Source of the DNA: JAYREN01 sp963663375
Lineage (GTDB): Bacteria > Acidobacteriota > Holophagae > Holophagales > Holophagaceae
Assembly: GCA_963663375.1 (NCBI GenBank)
Contig: OY760195.1
Span: 2,852,001-2,916,000, forward strand
Direction of reading: 5' to 3'
Length of the DNA stretch: 64,000 bases
The position numbers were made by a program, and so were the translations under genes. Below the pieces are notes generated by a model, which worked only from the letters and a program-made list of their open reading frames with translations, searched no databases and was not told where the DNA came from. Position 1 is the stretch's first letter; each line of letters starts with the position of its first letter. This document shows positions 16,196 through 25,776 of the stretch, one piece after another.

Positions 16196-17422
16196 GTGCG
16201 GAGCCCTTTCTTCATCGCTGTCATCGCTGTCATCGCTCTCGCGGGTGTCGCGGCCTTCGCCCAGGACACCCGCGCCCTGGGGCGCTATCGTTCCCCGGAT
16301 GGGCGGGTGGCCATCCATCTCCTTCCGGCCGGGAAGCAGGCGGAGGGGGAGTTGGACTTCAATGGGCAGCGATACCAGGTCAAGGCCTCCCTTGGGACCG
16401 GTGCCCTTTCCGGAACCTTCGCCCTCGGAAAGGACGCTTGGCCCTTCACCGCCCAGGGGGACGGCACCCGGCTGACCTTCCGCACCGGTGGGCAGACGGT
16501 GGAACTCGCCCGCCTGCCGCTGGCGCTGAAGAGCGGCATGTACGGGGCGGGACCCAACCAGGTCCAGCTAGACCTCCAGGAGGCAGAAGCCCAGGGCACC
16601 GCTAAGATGGACGGGCGCATCCTGAGCTTCCGTGGGCGCCTCCTGGCGGATGCGTTGGACTGCACCGGCGAGGATGGGGCGGGCCGGCTCTCCTTCAGGA
16701 TCCGAAACACGCCCGAGGGGGAGGCCCTGCGCCTGGAAGGGGCAGGACTCGACCTGAGCCTTGCCTGGAATGAATTGGAGTCGCAGCGCCTGGCCCAGGC
16801 CCGGGAGGTGGAGGCCAAGGCGCGGCGCCAGAAGGAGATCAGGGAGCAGATCGGTGCCGTCTATGACCGGATCAGGCCCTTGGGAGCCAGGGCCCGTGAA
16901 ATCGAAGTCACGCTCAGGAAAATGGCAGAGGAAGCGAAGCCCGCCATGGTGCGGCTGGTCCAGGCCCTCCCCATTGTGGAAGACGAGCGGTTCAAGTACC
17001 GAGGGGAAGTTCGCATCAATCAAAAGGGCAGCTGCGCCGTGGATTCCAGGGTCTATGGGGGGCGATCGGTGATCCTCTCCTTCGACCCTCCCGATGTGAT
17101 CGATGTTTCCTTCGAGGCGAAGCCCGACAAGATCGGACTCTTTTCCAAGCTCCACTACTGCGAGGTCACCCTGATCAACCGTGGGTCCCGTCGCAGGGTG
17201 ACCATCACCGAGGAAAACGCAAATATCCCTTTCCACCCGGAGCTGACTGAAGACATCCAAAAGACCATGGTGCTGCCCCATACGCCGGAGGTGGACGCCC
17301 TGGTGGCCGCAACTCGAACCTGGATTGAAAGGGCGGCGCCTCTTCGCCAAGAAGGAGCCCGGCTCGCGAGAGAACTGATCCCGCTGTACCGCAAGTTGCA
17401 AACCCTCAGGGATGGGAATTGA
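16196..17422 (+). CDS. Secreted hypothetical protein with coiled-coil segment
   Basis: The 408-residue protein starts at a GTG behind a strong AAGGAGG site, with a signal peptide (MRSPFFIAVIAVIALAGVAAFA). The first ~180 residues are rich in short beta strands, as in small lipocalin-like or beta-sandwich domains. A charged helix follows (about 195-255; QAREVEAKARRQKEIREQIG). The C-terminal third has mixed strands and a terminal helix. No family is recognised. The next gene starts at the base after its stop, so the two secreted proteins are likely made together. Confidence 0.65.
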   Translation: MRSPFFIAVIAVIALAGVAAFAQDTRALGRYRSPDGRVAIHLLPAGKQAEGELDFNGQRYQVKASLGTGALSGTFALGKDAWPFTAQGDGTRLTFRTGGQTVELARLPLALKSGMYGAGPNQVQLDLQEAEAQGTAKMDGRILSFRGRLLADALDCTGEDGAGRLSFRIRNTPEGEALRLEGAGLDLSLAWNELESQRLAQAREVEAKARRQKEIREQIGAVYDRIRPLGARAREIEVTLRKMAEEAKPAMVRLVQALPIVEDERFKYRGEVRINQKGSCAVDSRVYGGRSVILSFDPPDVIDVSFEAKPDKIGLFSKLHYCEVTLINRGSRRRVTITEENANIPFHPELTEDIQKTMVLPHTPEVDALVAATRTWIERAAPLRQEGARLARELIPLYRKLQTLRDGN

Positions 17423-18829
17423 ATGCGCCGCCCCATCGCCCTCCTGATGGTTCTGCTGATGCCGGGTCTCCCGGCCCCGGCCGTGCCCAAAGCCATTATC
17501 CATCGCGGTTCCTTCTCTGTTTCGGCGGGACTGGAAGCTCTCCCGGTCGCTTCTCTCGACCACCTGGCTACCCTCACGGTCGCCTGGGCTTGGTGGGCCC
17601 AGATGGGCGAACCGGTCCAGGATTTCGAGATCACCTGGAAATGGAACGAGGCTGGCCTTCGGGAACTGGAGCTGGGCCAAGTCCGCCTCGAGGGCTCCAC
17701 GGAGCCCCGCATGGTGCGGGCAGGCGAGCTGCAGGGCTACCCGGATCTCTGGCGCAGACTGCTGGCCCTAAAGCCAGCTGCCCTGGAGCTGGAAGTGGAG
17801 GTCCTACTCTTCGACGCCGAGACCCGCGGTACGGACTATCCCTTCGCCCGGCTACCCAAGCGCATCAAGCCCGATCTGCTGGGCCAGGGCGGGCGGCCTG
17901 CAGCCCTTCACACTCCCGGGAGCCCCGCCTGGTCTGCCTTCTTCCTCGCCCCGAGGGACGGTTGGCGCAACAGCACCGGCATCGGGGCGAAGGCCCACGC
18001 CGAACTCACCGCCTTCCTGGAAAAACCGGAGAGTCGGGAGCGCGGCGCCTTCAACCGGAAGCTCTTCGCCATGGCCCAGCGCTTTCACGTCCAGTACCCG
18101 AAAGTCGTGAACATCGCGTGGCCCAAGACGGAGTTCCAGGCCCTTGCCGAGGCCTACGCCCAGCGCCTCGCTCCGAAGGGGAAGGCACCGGTGCCGAATC
18201 CCTTTGCCAAGGCGGAGGTGCCCGGCATGGCCTCCAATCCCTTCGTCGCTGCTTCCGCCAAGGCTGAAGGCCCCGGCGAAAAGGTCCGGATCAAGGGTGT
18301 GGATTACGTGGATCGGCACCCACGGGTCAGCGAGAACCCCTTCGACCGAGAGGCCCGCATCCTCCAGGAGAACAGCTCGCCCCTGTTCGTGGTCATCCAG
18401 GAAAAGACTGAGGAGGCCATCTCGCTGACCAGTGGCAACCTCAGCAACGCCCAGTTGGAGGAGTTCCGGCGCGGTTCAAGGGAGGAGCGGGCGTACCTTT
18501 CGCGGAGCTACGTCGTGGCCGGTCCAATACAGGTAGGCCGTATCCCCGCGGAGCAAGTCCAGGCCCTCAGCATCGGCGAGGATGGCCATGTGCCCGACAA
18601 TTCGCCCTGCCTCAAGGGCGGGCTCTGGGACGCGGTGAAACGCTGGGCCACAGGCCTGGGGCTTTCACGGCAGGTCGTGAATCACCGCTTCCGATACCTG
18701 TCGGTCTTCACCAGCACCTCGCTGGAGTTCTTCACATCCCGGGAGAAGGCCGAGGCCTACCTCGTGCAGAGAGTGGACAAGGGATACCGACGTGCAGAAA
18801 TGCCGGCACCGCCAGACTTCAAGTCGTAG
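17423..18829 (+). CDS. Secreted hypothetical protein
   Basis: This 468-residue protein has a signal peptide (MRRPIALLMVLLMPGLPAPAVP). Strand-rich and helical stretches alternate; a low-complexity segment in the middle repeats the pattern NPF(A/V)(K/A) (NPFAKAE, NPFVAAS, and later ENPFDRE). A C-terminal region has FRYLSVFTSTSLEFFTSREKAEAYL. I recognise no catalytic motif. The ATG abuts the previous stop with no gap. A joint extracytoplasmic role with the upstream gene is an inference from that arrangement only. Confidence 0.65.
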   Translation: MRRPIALLMVLLMPGLPAPAVPKAIIHRGSFSVSAGLEALPVASLDHLATLTVAWAWWAQMGEPVQDFEITWKWNEAGLRELELGQVRLEGSTEPRMVRAGELQGYPDLWRRLLALKPAALELEVEVLLFDAETRGTDYPFARLPKRIKPDLLGQGGRPAALHTPGSPAWSAFFLAPRDGWRNSTGIGAKAHAELTAFLEKPESRERGAFNRKLFAMAQRFHVQYPKVVNIAWPKTEFQALAEAYAQRLAPKGKAPVPNPFAKAEVPGMASNPFVAASAKAEGPGEKVRIKGVDYVDRHPRVSENPFDREARILQENSSPLFVVIQEKTEEAISLTSGNLSNAQLEEFRRGSREERAYLSRSYVVAGPIQVGRIPAEQVQALSIGEDGHVPDNSPCLKGGLWDAVKRWATGLGLSRQVVNHRFRYLSVFTSTSLEFFTSREKAEAYLVQRVDKGYRRAEMPAPPDFKS

Positions 18830-18849
18830 GGCTCAGGGAATTGATCCCT

Positions 18850-21393
18850 CTAGCCCTGCTGCTTCTCCGCCAGCCAGGCCAGCGCGTCCATGGGTGTCAT
18901 GCGATTGAGGTCCAGGGCCTTCAATTCTTCCCGAAGGGGATCCGTCTCCGTCTCGAAGAGGGGCAGCATGGGTTGTTGGACATCGACTGTCCGCTTCGTT
19001 TTTTTCGTCGGCTCGAGGGGCGGTTCCTGAGCCTCCGCCAGGATGCGTTGGGCGCGGGTGATGACCTGCTTGGGCAGGCCCGCAAGCTTGGCCACCTGGA
19101 TGCCGTAGCTGCGGTCTGCGGGGCCCTCGGCGATGCGGTGGAGGAAGAGCAGCTGGTCCTCCCACTCCTGCACTTCCACGTGGAGGTTCTGATAGCGGGC
19201 GTCATCGGCCAGCTTGGTGAGTTCGAAGTAATGGGTGGCAAACAGCGTGCGCGGCGCACCGCCCTTGAGGTCCCGCAGATGCAGGGCGATGGCCTCCGCC
19301 AGGGCCAGGCCGTCGCGGGTCGAGGTGCCCCGGCCAATTTCGTCCAGGATCACGAGGCTGGCGGGGGTCACCTGATTGAGGATTCGGGCGGTTTCCGTCA
19401 TCTCCACCATGAAGGTGGACTGGCCCTTGGCCAGGAAGTCGCTGGCCCCGATGCGCGTGAAGATGCGGTCCACCAGGGCGAAGCGCATGAGATCCGCGGG
19501 CACGAAGCTGCCGGTCTGGGCCAGCACCACCAGCAGGGCCGTGGTGCGCAGGAAGGTGGACTTGCCGCCCATATTGGGGCCCGTCACCACGGCCATGGGG
19601 CGGCCGTTCTTCAACGTCAGATCGTTGGGGATGCATTCCCGGCCCATGCGCGCCTCAAGCATGGGATGGCGCGCGCCTGCCAAGGTGAGTTCGCGATCCT
19701 CGCTGAGTTCAGGGCGCATCCAACCGCTGTGGCGGGCCCGTTCCGCGAAGGCGCAGAGCACATCCAGGCGCGCCACCGCCAGGGAGAGCGCGTTGAGTTC
19801 GGCGCGCGCCTCGAGCACGAGCGAAAGCAACCGCTTGAACTGGATCGCTTCGAGCCTCAGCAGATCGCCTTCGGCGGAGAGCAGCCGCTGCTCAAAGGCC
19901 ATCAGCTTCTCCGTGGTGAAGCGCTCGGCGTTGGCCAGGGTCTGCTTCCGAATGAAATGCGAAGGCGCGGATGCCAAATTGGATTTCGTGATCTCGAAGT
20001 AGTAGCCGAAGACTCGGTTGTACTTGATCTTCAGGCTGCCGATGCCCGAGGCCTGACGCTCTTCTTCTTCCAGTTCGAGCATCACCTGCTTGGCGTCCCG
20101 GGCCAGACGACGCACGCCGTCGAGTTCGGGATCCACGCCATCCTGGATGACGCCCCCCTTTTCGGCATCCAGGGGCGGGGCCTCGGCGAGGCAGCGCCGC
20201 AGTTCGGAAAGCAGGGCCTCGCAGAGAGGCGTGCCCTCGGCCCATAGTTCCAGCTCCTGGGCGTCCTCCAGCCAGCCGCCTTCGAGGATGAGGCCCGGCA
20301 GGCGCTGGAGCTGGGCCAGCCCTTCTCGCAGTTGTCCCAACTCTGGCGGGGTGGCGAGGTTGAGGGCCACACGGCCCAGCAGGCGATCCAGATCGGGTAC
20401 CTGGGCCATGAGCTTCTGGAGCGGCTCCCGCCGGCGGTCCTCCGTGAGCCACTGCACCTGGGTCCAGCGCCGCTCCAGGGCGGGGCGTTCCCGCAGGGGC
20501 TGATCCAACCAGGCCTTCAGCATGCGGCTACCCATGCGGGTGCGGGATTGGTCGAGGAGGGCCAAGAGACTGCCCGCCTTGGAGCCGTCCAGGGTGTTGC
20601 CGAAGATCTCTAGATGTCGCGCGCTGGTGGCGTCCAACAGTGGACCCGTGGCGCCCAGTTCGAGGGCCACGCCCTGGATGTGGGCGGGGCGGCCCTTCTG
20701 GGTGGCTTCCACCTGATCCAGCAGGGCGCCCAGGGCACCGATGGCGGCGGGGAAGGGATCCAGGCCCACCCCTTCCAGGTGGGTCCAGCCGAAGAAGGCC
20801 AGCACCTGCTGACGGGCGCGGCTGGGCTCGAAGCGCCAGCCCGGCAGGGGTGTCCGAGTGGCCTCCACCTCGAAGGGATCGGCGCTGCCTTCCGCCAGAA
20901 TCAGTTCCTGGGGCGCCAGCCGCTCCAGGGTCGAAGCCAATAGGGACGCGCCTTCGCCGGGGATGACCCGCAGCTGTCCCGAGGCCAGCTGCAGCAGGGC
21001 GATGCCCCAGGCCTCGCCCATGCAATGCACCGCCGCCAGCCAGCGCCCGTCGTCATCCAGCCATGTGCCCGGCGTGATGATGCGCGAAATGGCCCGGGGC
21101 AGCAGGCCCTTCACCTCCTCGGGCTTGGCGGTGGGCTCGGCGATGGCCGCCGAATAGCCCGCCGCCAGGAGCTTGGGCAGGTAGCTCTCCAGGGCGAAGT
21201 GGGGCACCCCGCACATGGGCGATTCGTTTTCCGTGCCCTTGCCCCGCAGGGTCAGGGCGATCTCCAGCACCGGCGCGGCCTTGACGGCGTCTTCTCCCAG
21301 CAGTTCGTAGAAGTCCCCCATGCGGGTGAGCAGGATCGCGTCCCCCGCCTCGCGCTTGAGGGCGGCGATCTGCATGAGCATGGGTGTGGCCAT
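18850..21393 (-). CDS. mutS: DNA mismatch repair protein MutS
   Basis: The 847-residue ATPase recognises mismatches and starts methyl-independent or MutL-dependent repair. The mismatch-binding domain begins MLMQIAALKREAGDAILLTRMGDFYEL, where the family has the Phe-x-Glu wedge (GDFYEL). Further on are the connector and lever domains, then the ATPase with Walker A GPNMGGKS, Walker B LVILDEIGRGTST, and ATHYFELTKL. Length matches E. coli MutS (853). I chose the ATG at 21393, because upstream codons mirror the divergent gene. It converges on the secreted protein gene with only 20 bases between them. Confidence 0.97.
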   Translation of the reverse strand: MATPMLMQIAALKREAGDAILLTRMGDFYELLGEDAVKAAPVLEIALTLRGKGTENESPMCGVPHFALESYLPKLLAAGYSAAIAEPTAKPEEVKGLLPRAISRIITPGTWLDDDGRWLAAVHCMGEAWGIALLQLASGQLRVIPGEGASLLASTLERLAPQELILAEGSADPFEVEATRTPLPGWRFEPSRARQQVLAFFGWTHLEGVGLDPFPAAIGALGALLDQVEATQKGRPAHIQGVALELGATGPLLDATSARHLEIFGNTLDGSKAGSLLALLDQSRTRMGSRMLKAWLDQPLRERPALERRWTQVQWLTEDRRREPLQKLMAQVPDLDRLLGRVALNLATPPELGQLREGLAQLQRLPGLILEGGWLEDAQELELWAEGTPLCEALLSELRRCLAEAPPLDAEKGGVIQDGVDPELDGVRRLARDAKQVMLELEEEERQASGIGSLKIKYNRVFGYYFEITKSNLASAPSHFIRKQTLANAERFTTEKLMAFEQRLLSAEGDLLRLEAIQFKRLLSLVLEARAELNALSLAVARLDVLCAFAERARHSGWMRPELSEDRELTLAGARHPMLEARMGRECIPNDLTLKNGRPMAVVTGPNMGGKSTFLRTTALLVVLAQTGSFVPADLMRFALVDRIFTRIGASDFLAKGQSTFMVEMTETARILNQVTPASLVILDEIGRGTSTRDGLALAEAIALHLRDLKGGAPRTLFATHYFELTKLADDARYQNLHVEVQEWEDQLLFLHRIAEGPADRSYGIQVAKLAGLPKQVITRAQRILAEAQEPPLEPTKKTKRTVDVQQPMLPLFETETDPLREELKALDLNRMTPMDALAWLAEKQQG

Positions 21394-21541
21394 CGGGACT
21401 CCGGGCGAGGAAGCTATTATCCCGGAACCCGGGCGATCTGACGGCACAGGTGTGGGGCCGGGCGGCGATCTCGGGTTGCCGCGGCCCGTATCCGCGGGTC
21501 GAATGGGAGGTGCCGATCTCACGCGCATTCCTGGAGCCGCA

Positions 21542-22585
21542 ATGGTCCGATCGATCTTCCAGCCCATGGTTCTACTCCTTTGCACGAGCCTTCAGGCCCA
21601 GGGGTCTTTCGAGGCGAGGATCGCCGCCGTGGAGAAGACCCTCGAGCGGTTCTACCGGGGTGAGTGCCTGGAGGTTTCCCTGGAACGTTCGACCCAGGGA
21701 ATCGAGTCTTTCAATGCCTTTGCCCGGAAGCGGCGGGCCGAAATGGAGCAGGACCGGGTCCAGCTCGAGCAATCCATGGTGAAAGGGCGGGAAGAACGCG
21801 CAAGCCTGGATGCACTGGATCGAGAGCTGAAGAACCTCTCGCCTGGACTGGACCAGGACGTGATCCGCCAGAAGGTCGAGGCGCGAAACGCGCTGGTGAA
21901 GAGAGTCAACGAGCTGACCGCACAGGATCACCATCGGGTGGAGGACTACAATGCCGGTGCGAAGCGGGCCCAGGAAGCCATTGAACGCGAACGCGCGATT
22001 GCTGTCGCCAGCCAGGAGGCCGTGAACAAGCGCCTCGACGCCTTCGAGGCCTTCAAGAAGGCAGGTCAGGACCTGGCCTTCTTCACGGGCCTGAACCGTC
22101 TGTTGGCGGAGATTCGCGAGGCCCAGCGGAAAACACCGGCCGATCCGGCGCTCCAGACCGCTCTGGTCAAGGTCCGAACATTCCGCCGCGAATTGGCCGC
22201 CTGGGCCGTCGCAGGGCAGGCCCTGCGACCCAATGGCCTGCTGATCGTTGAGGCGCGGGTGGAAGACGAACCCTGCTGGTTCGTGGTGGACACCGGCGCC
22301 ATGGATACGATCCTGAGCCCTGAGCTTGTGGATGCCATCGGTCAGGGCGGAAACATGGGCAAGGAGGCCTCGCTGTCCGTGGTGGGGGGGCTGAGGGTCC
22401 TGGGCCGAAGCCTGCGGATTCCCCGTCTGGAAGTGAACGGCCAAGTGCTGAAAGGCGTCCAGGCTTCGGCGGTGGTTCCCTCCGATGTGGGGATCGACGG
22501 GCTGCTCGGCCAGAGCTTCCTCAAGGGCTTCGTCTACACCATCGATGAGCGAAAGGCCCAAAAGCTCAGCCTCACGCAGCGCTGA
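21542..22585 (+). CDS. Secreted protein with coiled coil and retropepsin-like aspartic protease domain
   Basis: The 347-residue protein has a signal peptide (MVRSIFQPMVLLLCTSLQAQG), a long charged helical region (about 25-215) predicted by eye to be coiled coil, and a C-terminal retropepsin-type domain (about 225-345). The domain shows the single catalytic motif WFVVDTGAMDTILS, a flap-like hydrophobic stretch, and the later GIDGLLGQSFLKGFVYTID that these bacterial single-domain proteases share. Such proteases act as homodimers in the periplasm. The coiled coil may drive dimerisation. It is divergent from mutS with 148 bases between starts. Confidence 0.8.
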   Translation: MVRSIFQPMVLLLCTSLQAQGSFEARIAAVEKTLERFYRGECLEVSLERSTQGIESFNAFARKRRAEMEQDRVQLEQSMVKGREERASLDALDRELKNLSPGLDQDVIRQKVEARNALVKRVNELTAQDHHRVEDYNAGAKRAQEAIERERAIAVASQEAVNKRLDAFEAFKKAGQDLAFFTGLNRLLAEIREAQRKTPADPALQTALVKVRTFRRELAAWAVAGQALRPNGLLIVEARVEDEPCWFVVDTGAMDTILSPELVDAIGQGGNMGKEASLSVVGGLRVLGRSLRIPRLEVNGQVLKGVQASAVVPSDVGIDGLLGQSFLKGFVYTIDERKAQKLSLTQR

Positions 22586-22649
22586 CTTGGACGAGAGGGG
22601 ACCGCCTGCTCGCCTGTGGCTCGCGATGTCCCCCCTCGTGCTCCCCCAC

Positions 22650-22677
22650 GGGATGCCCAGGCGAAGCCCGGCATCCC
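22650..22677. other. Intergenic hairpin between convergent genes
   Basis: An 8-base-pair stem (GGGATGCC and GGCATCCC) with a 12-base loop lies between the two convergent gene ends. There is no T-run on either side, so I call it a hairpin and not an intrinsic terminator. It may still slow polymerase for both genes. Confidence 0.35.
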
Positions 22678-22716
22678 CGTCAGAAGAGGGCGTCTCTCGC
22701 TGCACCCTCGGGTCAG

Positions 22717-24039
22717 CTAGGCGCCTCTCGTTTTCGGCAGCAGGTATAACCCCGACGCCGCGCGCCCTGCCGCCAGTGCGCAGGCGGCGGCGGTGGCGCC
22801 CACCCAGCCCGCCAGATGGGTCAGGGCGAGGATCACCAGGCAGATACCCCCCACTTCGATCGCCGTGGCCCAGGTGATGGGGCGCGTGGTACGAGCTACT
22901 ACCAGGGCGGCGCGCTGGTAGCTCAGGAGCACGGTGAGGGCGGGCTGGAGGAAGAGGATCGCCACCGGCAGGGTGGCGAAGGCCGCGAGCTGGGGCGTGA
23001 GGCCCGCGACGCCCCGGAACCACAGGCCGGAGAGGGGCGTGAAGGCCAGTAGCATCAATAGTCCGGAAGCGCCCAGGGCCATGGTGGTGGCGAAGCGGCG
23101 CAGGGCCTCGTGGGCGCGGCGGCCCTGATCCATGAGGGGGATGGCCACTTCCTGGAAGGTGAGCCCCGCAGTGTTGAAGATGAAGACGAAGGAATTCACC
23201 ACGGGCATGACCGCCAGGGATTCCAGGGGGCGGGGGCTGCGGGCCAGGAAGAAGGACACCAGGGGATTCACCCCCAGGGCCAGGATGGAGGTCGTCGCCA
23301 GGGGTAGGTAGAAGTGGGCGATGGAACTGAAGGTCAGACGGGTGCCCTGGGGCTCCTTTTGTTTCAACTCACGGAGGCATTCCCGCACCCAAAAGCGACT
23401 GGCGGCGGCCTCCAGCACCACCCCCGTGGAGAGGGCCGCGCAGCCCACCCAGGCACCGGGCCAGGGCGTGAGGGTCGCCAGCAGGACCGCGGTGGTCCCC
23501 ATGGTGGCGAGGCGCACGGTGGTGCCGTAGGCCACGCGGCGCGTGAGACCATGGCGGATCATGATGCCCTGAAAGAAGCGCCGATAGCCGATGGCGGCAG
23601 GCCAGGGCAGGAGCAGGGCGCAGGCCCCGTAGGCCAATCGGACCACCGATTCCGGCAGTCCCATGAGGCTGCGGGTGACCCAGCCGAAGATCGGTGGCAG
23701 CAGGAACAGCAGCATCGCCAGGGTGATGAGCCCATTGAGGCCCCAAGTGAAACGCTTGAGCTTGCAGAGGGAATCCCGATCCGCCACCAGGGCCGTGGAG
23801 GCGCTCATGATCAGGATGATGGGCGACTCGAAGAGCATGCCCAGGGGAAAGGCAACCCCGAAGGCCGCCAGGTTCAGCGTGGGATCCGCCAGCCGCGCGA
23901 TCACCGCCGCGATGAATGGCCCCTCCACCGCCATCAGCAGCCAAGCCGCCTCCAGCGGCGCCCAGGCTCGCAATATTCGCCCCTGACTCAGTGCGGTATC
24001 CGTCTGCAAAGAACCACGCTCCAGAGGCAAGCATAGCAA
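22717..24039 (-). CDS. Polytopic membrane transporter, MATE/ANKH-like
   Basis: This 440-residue protein has about 12 hydrophobic segments spread over its whole length. Segments such as FIAAVIARLADPTLNLAAFGVAFPLGMLFESPIILIMSAS look like the MATE/MOP flippase superfamily and in particular the ANKH-like branch. Members export small organic molecules or lipid-linked precursors; the substrate is not visible here. I assigned the ATG at 24039, but the internal start near residue 19 (SQGRILRAWAPLEAAWLLMA) is possible. It stands alone between convergent and co-directional neighbours. Confidence 0.75.
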   Translation of the reverse strand: MLCLPLERGSLQTDTALSQGRILRAWAPLEAAWLLMAVEGPFIAAVIARLADPTLNLAAFGVAFPLGMLFESPIILIMSASTALVADRDSLCKLKRFTWGLNGLITLAMLLFLLPPIFGWVTRSLMGLPESVVRLAYGACALLLPWPAAIGYRRFFQGIMIRHGLTRRVAYGTTVRLATMGTTAVLLATLTPWPGAWVGCAALSTGVVLEAAASRFWVRECLRELKQKEPQGTRLTFSSIAHFYLPLATTSILALGVNPLVSFFLARSPRPLESLAVMPVVNSFVFIFNTAGLTFQEVAIPLMDQGRRAHEALRRFATTMALGASGLLMLLAFTPLSGLWFRGVAGLTPQLAAFATLPVAILFLQPALTVLLSYQRAALVVARTTRPITWATAIEVGGICLVILALTHLAGWVGATAAACALAAGRAASGLYLLPKTRGA

Positions 24040-24078
24040 CAGGAGGTATCCCCGTGGGAGGTGCCCTCTTTGCAGGAG

Positions 24079-24106
24079 AAAACCCCGGCGCCACAGGGCA
24101 CCGGGG
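24079..24106 (-). terminator. Rho-independent terminator after the M56 gene
   Basis: On the minus strand a 10-base-pair GC stem with one G-U pair (CCCCGGTGCC and GGCGCCGGGG, loop of 4) is followed directly by TTTTCT. It lies about 20 bases past the M56 peptidase stop. Confidence 0.75.
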
Positions 24107-24126
24107 CTGACCTTATGTGAAAACGC

Positions 24127-25776
24127 TTACTTGGTGCGCTCGATCAGGTCGTTCACGCGCCTTTCCAATTCCGCCAGGGGGAGATCCTCGAAGATGGCGT
24201 CTACCTTGGGGCCGGGATGGATGTCCGTGCTGCGGTTATGGCTCATGGAGCCATTGATCACCCCAGGGCTAGTCTCCAGCTTGTGGGCTATTTCAAGCAT
24301 TTCCTTCAGTTTTCCAGCACTCGCTTGGCGCGCGTGAAGGTCGTAGCGCGTGATGCCGTCCTCTGCCGCACGTTTGCCCACCTTGAAGTCGCCCAGGGAA
24401 AATGGCGAAGGGGCTAAGAAGGGTGCAACGCCATGATCCTTCGCAAGGCGCTTAAGGATTGAGATTACCTCGGCGGGCGTGGCGTCCTTCAGGTCCAAGT
24501 TCACGCGAGGGCCTGGAGTCTTGCTCTCGCAGGTTGCCCATGTTTTTGCGCTACCTTCTGGCTGACCCTGCTTCACGAGCGTTTCGAATGTGGCCCAGAT
24601 CTGGTTCAGGGGGACTTGGTTCGCTTTTATTTCCATGAGTTGCGTGTAGGGGATGTCCTTTCCCTCGCTGTCTTTGGCGTTGTAGGAGCGGAAGTAAAGG
24701 TCGGTTTTCTTTGGGCCGTTGCCCTGAGGGATTTCCGGTGCCGTGGCTGGGGTTGAGCTGTAGGTTTGGGCTCCCAGATGTAGGCCAGAGGCCAGTACCA
24801 GGGCCAACACGGCCGCGGCGCCAAACATGGGGGTGGACGAGGTGCGGGGTGGGGGGAGCAGGAGGTGACGAATGCGTTCCATGAGCGAGCCTCCGTGGGC
24901 TGCGAGTGCGGGTTCGAGGGATACGTGGCCGAGGCCACGGCGTTCCAGGTGGGTGAGGGCCTCCGCCAGGGGGAGGGGATCCCCCAGCAGGCGGGTGGCA
25001 AAGGCATCGCAGGCCAGTTCGCGTTCCTGGCGGATGCGGTGGGAGAGCCACCAGAGGCCCGGGTGGTAGAAGAAGAGCACTTCCAGGAGTGATTGCAGCA
25101 GGTTTACCAGGTAGTCGTGGCGGAGCACATGGGCCAGTTCGTGGGCCAGGAGCGCCTCCACATGGGCGGGGGACATATTCAAGAACCAGCCCGTGGGCAC
25201 CAGGATGGCCGGGCGCAGAAAACCCACCACGCTGGGGCCCGGCAGGCCCTCGCAACCCAGGAGTGTCACCGCACGTTTGAGACCAGCCCGGCGGCAGAGG
25301 TCCAGCAACTGGCGTTGCAGACCGTCCGGCGCCAGTTCGGCCCGGCGCCAGCGAAGCCGCTGGAGCCAGAGCCAGCCCCCCGCCAACCGCAGCAGGAGGA
25401 TGAGCATCCCGGCACCCCACACCAGCACCATCCAGGGCAGCGCCTGCTCCAGTTTCTCCGCCACGCGCGTCCGCAGGGCAGGGATGGGGAGCGGAGCGGG
25501 AGCCGAGGCTGCGGATGGGCTCCGGTGCAGGGGCCCCTGCTCCAGATCCAACGCACGCTCGGGTGCCGAGGGTGTTGCAACCACCCTTCGCAGGGGCAAC
25601 CCCGCGAAGAGCACCAGGGCCAGCACGGCCACCAGGTAGCGGCTACGGGACGTCGCGCCCCGCATGCTGCGCAGCAGCAGAGCAGCGCCCAGGGCCACCA
25701 GGGCACCCTCCCAGAGCGAGTGGAGCAGGGCCCAGCCCAGACTGGAGAGCCAGGGGGCGTGACAGAGGCCGTTCAT
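24127..25776 (-). CDS. BlaR1/MecR1-like M56 membrane metallopeptidase with unusual C-terminus
   Basis: The 549-residue protein has about four transmembrane segments. A cytoplasmic zinc protease domain shows the HExxH motif (LLAHELAHVLRHDYL) and the third ligand region RQERELACDAFATRLLG. A last membrane helix (about 318-340) is followed by an extracytoplasmic region of roughly 200 residues. In BlaR1 that region is a penicillin-binding sensor; here no SxxK-type sensor motif is apparent. Instead VNLDLKDATPAEVISILKRL resembles the short repeat found at secretin/TonB N-termini. It overlaps the BlaI-like repressor gene by ATGA, the usual sensor-repressor pairing. Confidence 0.88.
   Translation of the reverse strand: MNGLCHAPWLSSLGWALLHSLWEGALVALGAALLLRSMRGATSRSRYLVAVLALVLFAGLPLRRVVATPSAPERALDLEQGPLHRSPSAASAPAPLPIPALRTRVAEKLEQALPWMVLVWGAGMLILLLRLAGGWLWLQRLRWRRAELAPDGLQRQLLDLCRRAGLKRAVTLLGCEGLPGPSVVGFLRPAILVPTGWFLNMSPAHVEALLAHELAHVLRHDYLVNLLQSLLEVLFFYHPGLWWLSHRIRQERELACDAFATRLLGDPLPLAEALTHLERRGLGHVSLEPALAAHGGSLMERIRHLLLPPPRTSSTPMFGAAAVLALVLASGLHLGAQTYSSTPATAPEIPQGNGPKKTDLYFRSYNAKDSEGKDIPYTQLMEIKANQVPLNQIWATFETLVKQGQPEGSAKTWATCESKTPGPRVNLDLKDATPAEVISILKRLAKDHGVAPFLAPSPFSLGDFKVGKRAAEDGITRYDLHARQASAGKLKEMLEIAHKLETSPGVINGSMSHNRSTDIHPGPKVDAIFEDLPLAELERRVNDLIERTK

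Noticed and set aside
18841..20247. Plus-strand open frame (468 codons) opposite mutS
   Set aside because: Mirror of a well-supported mutS gene.
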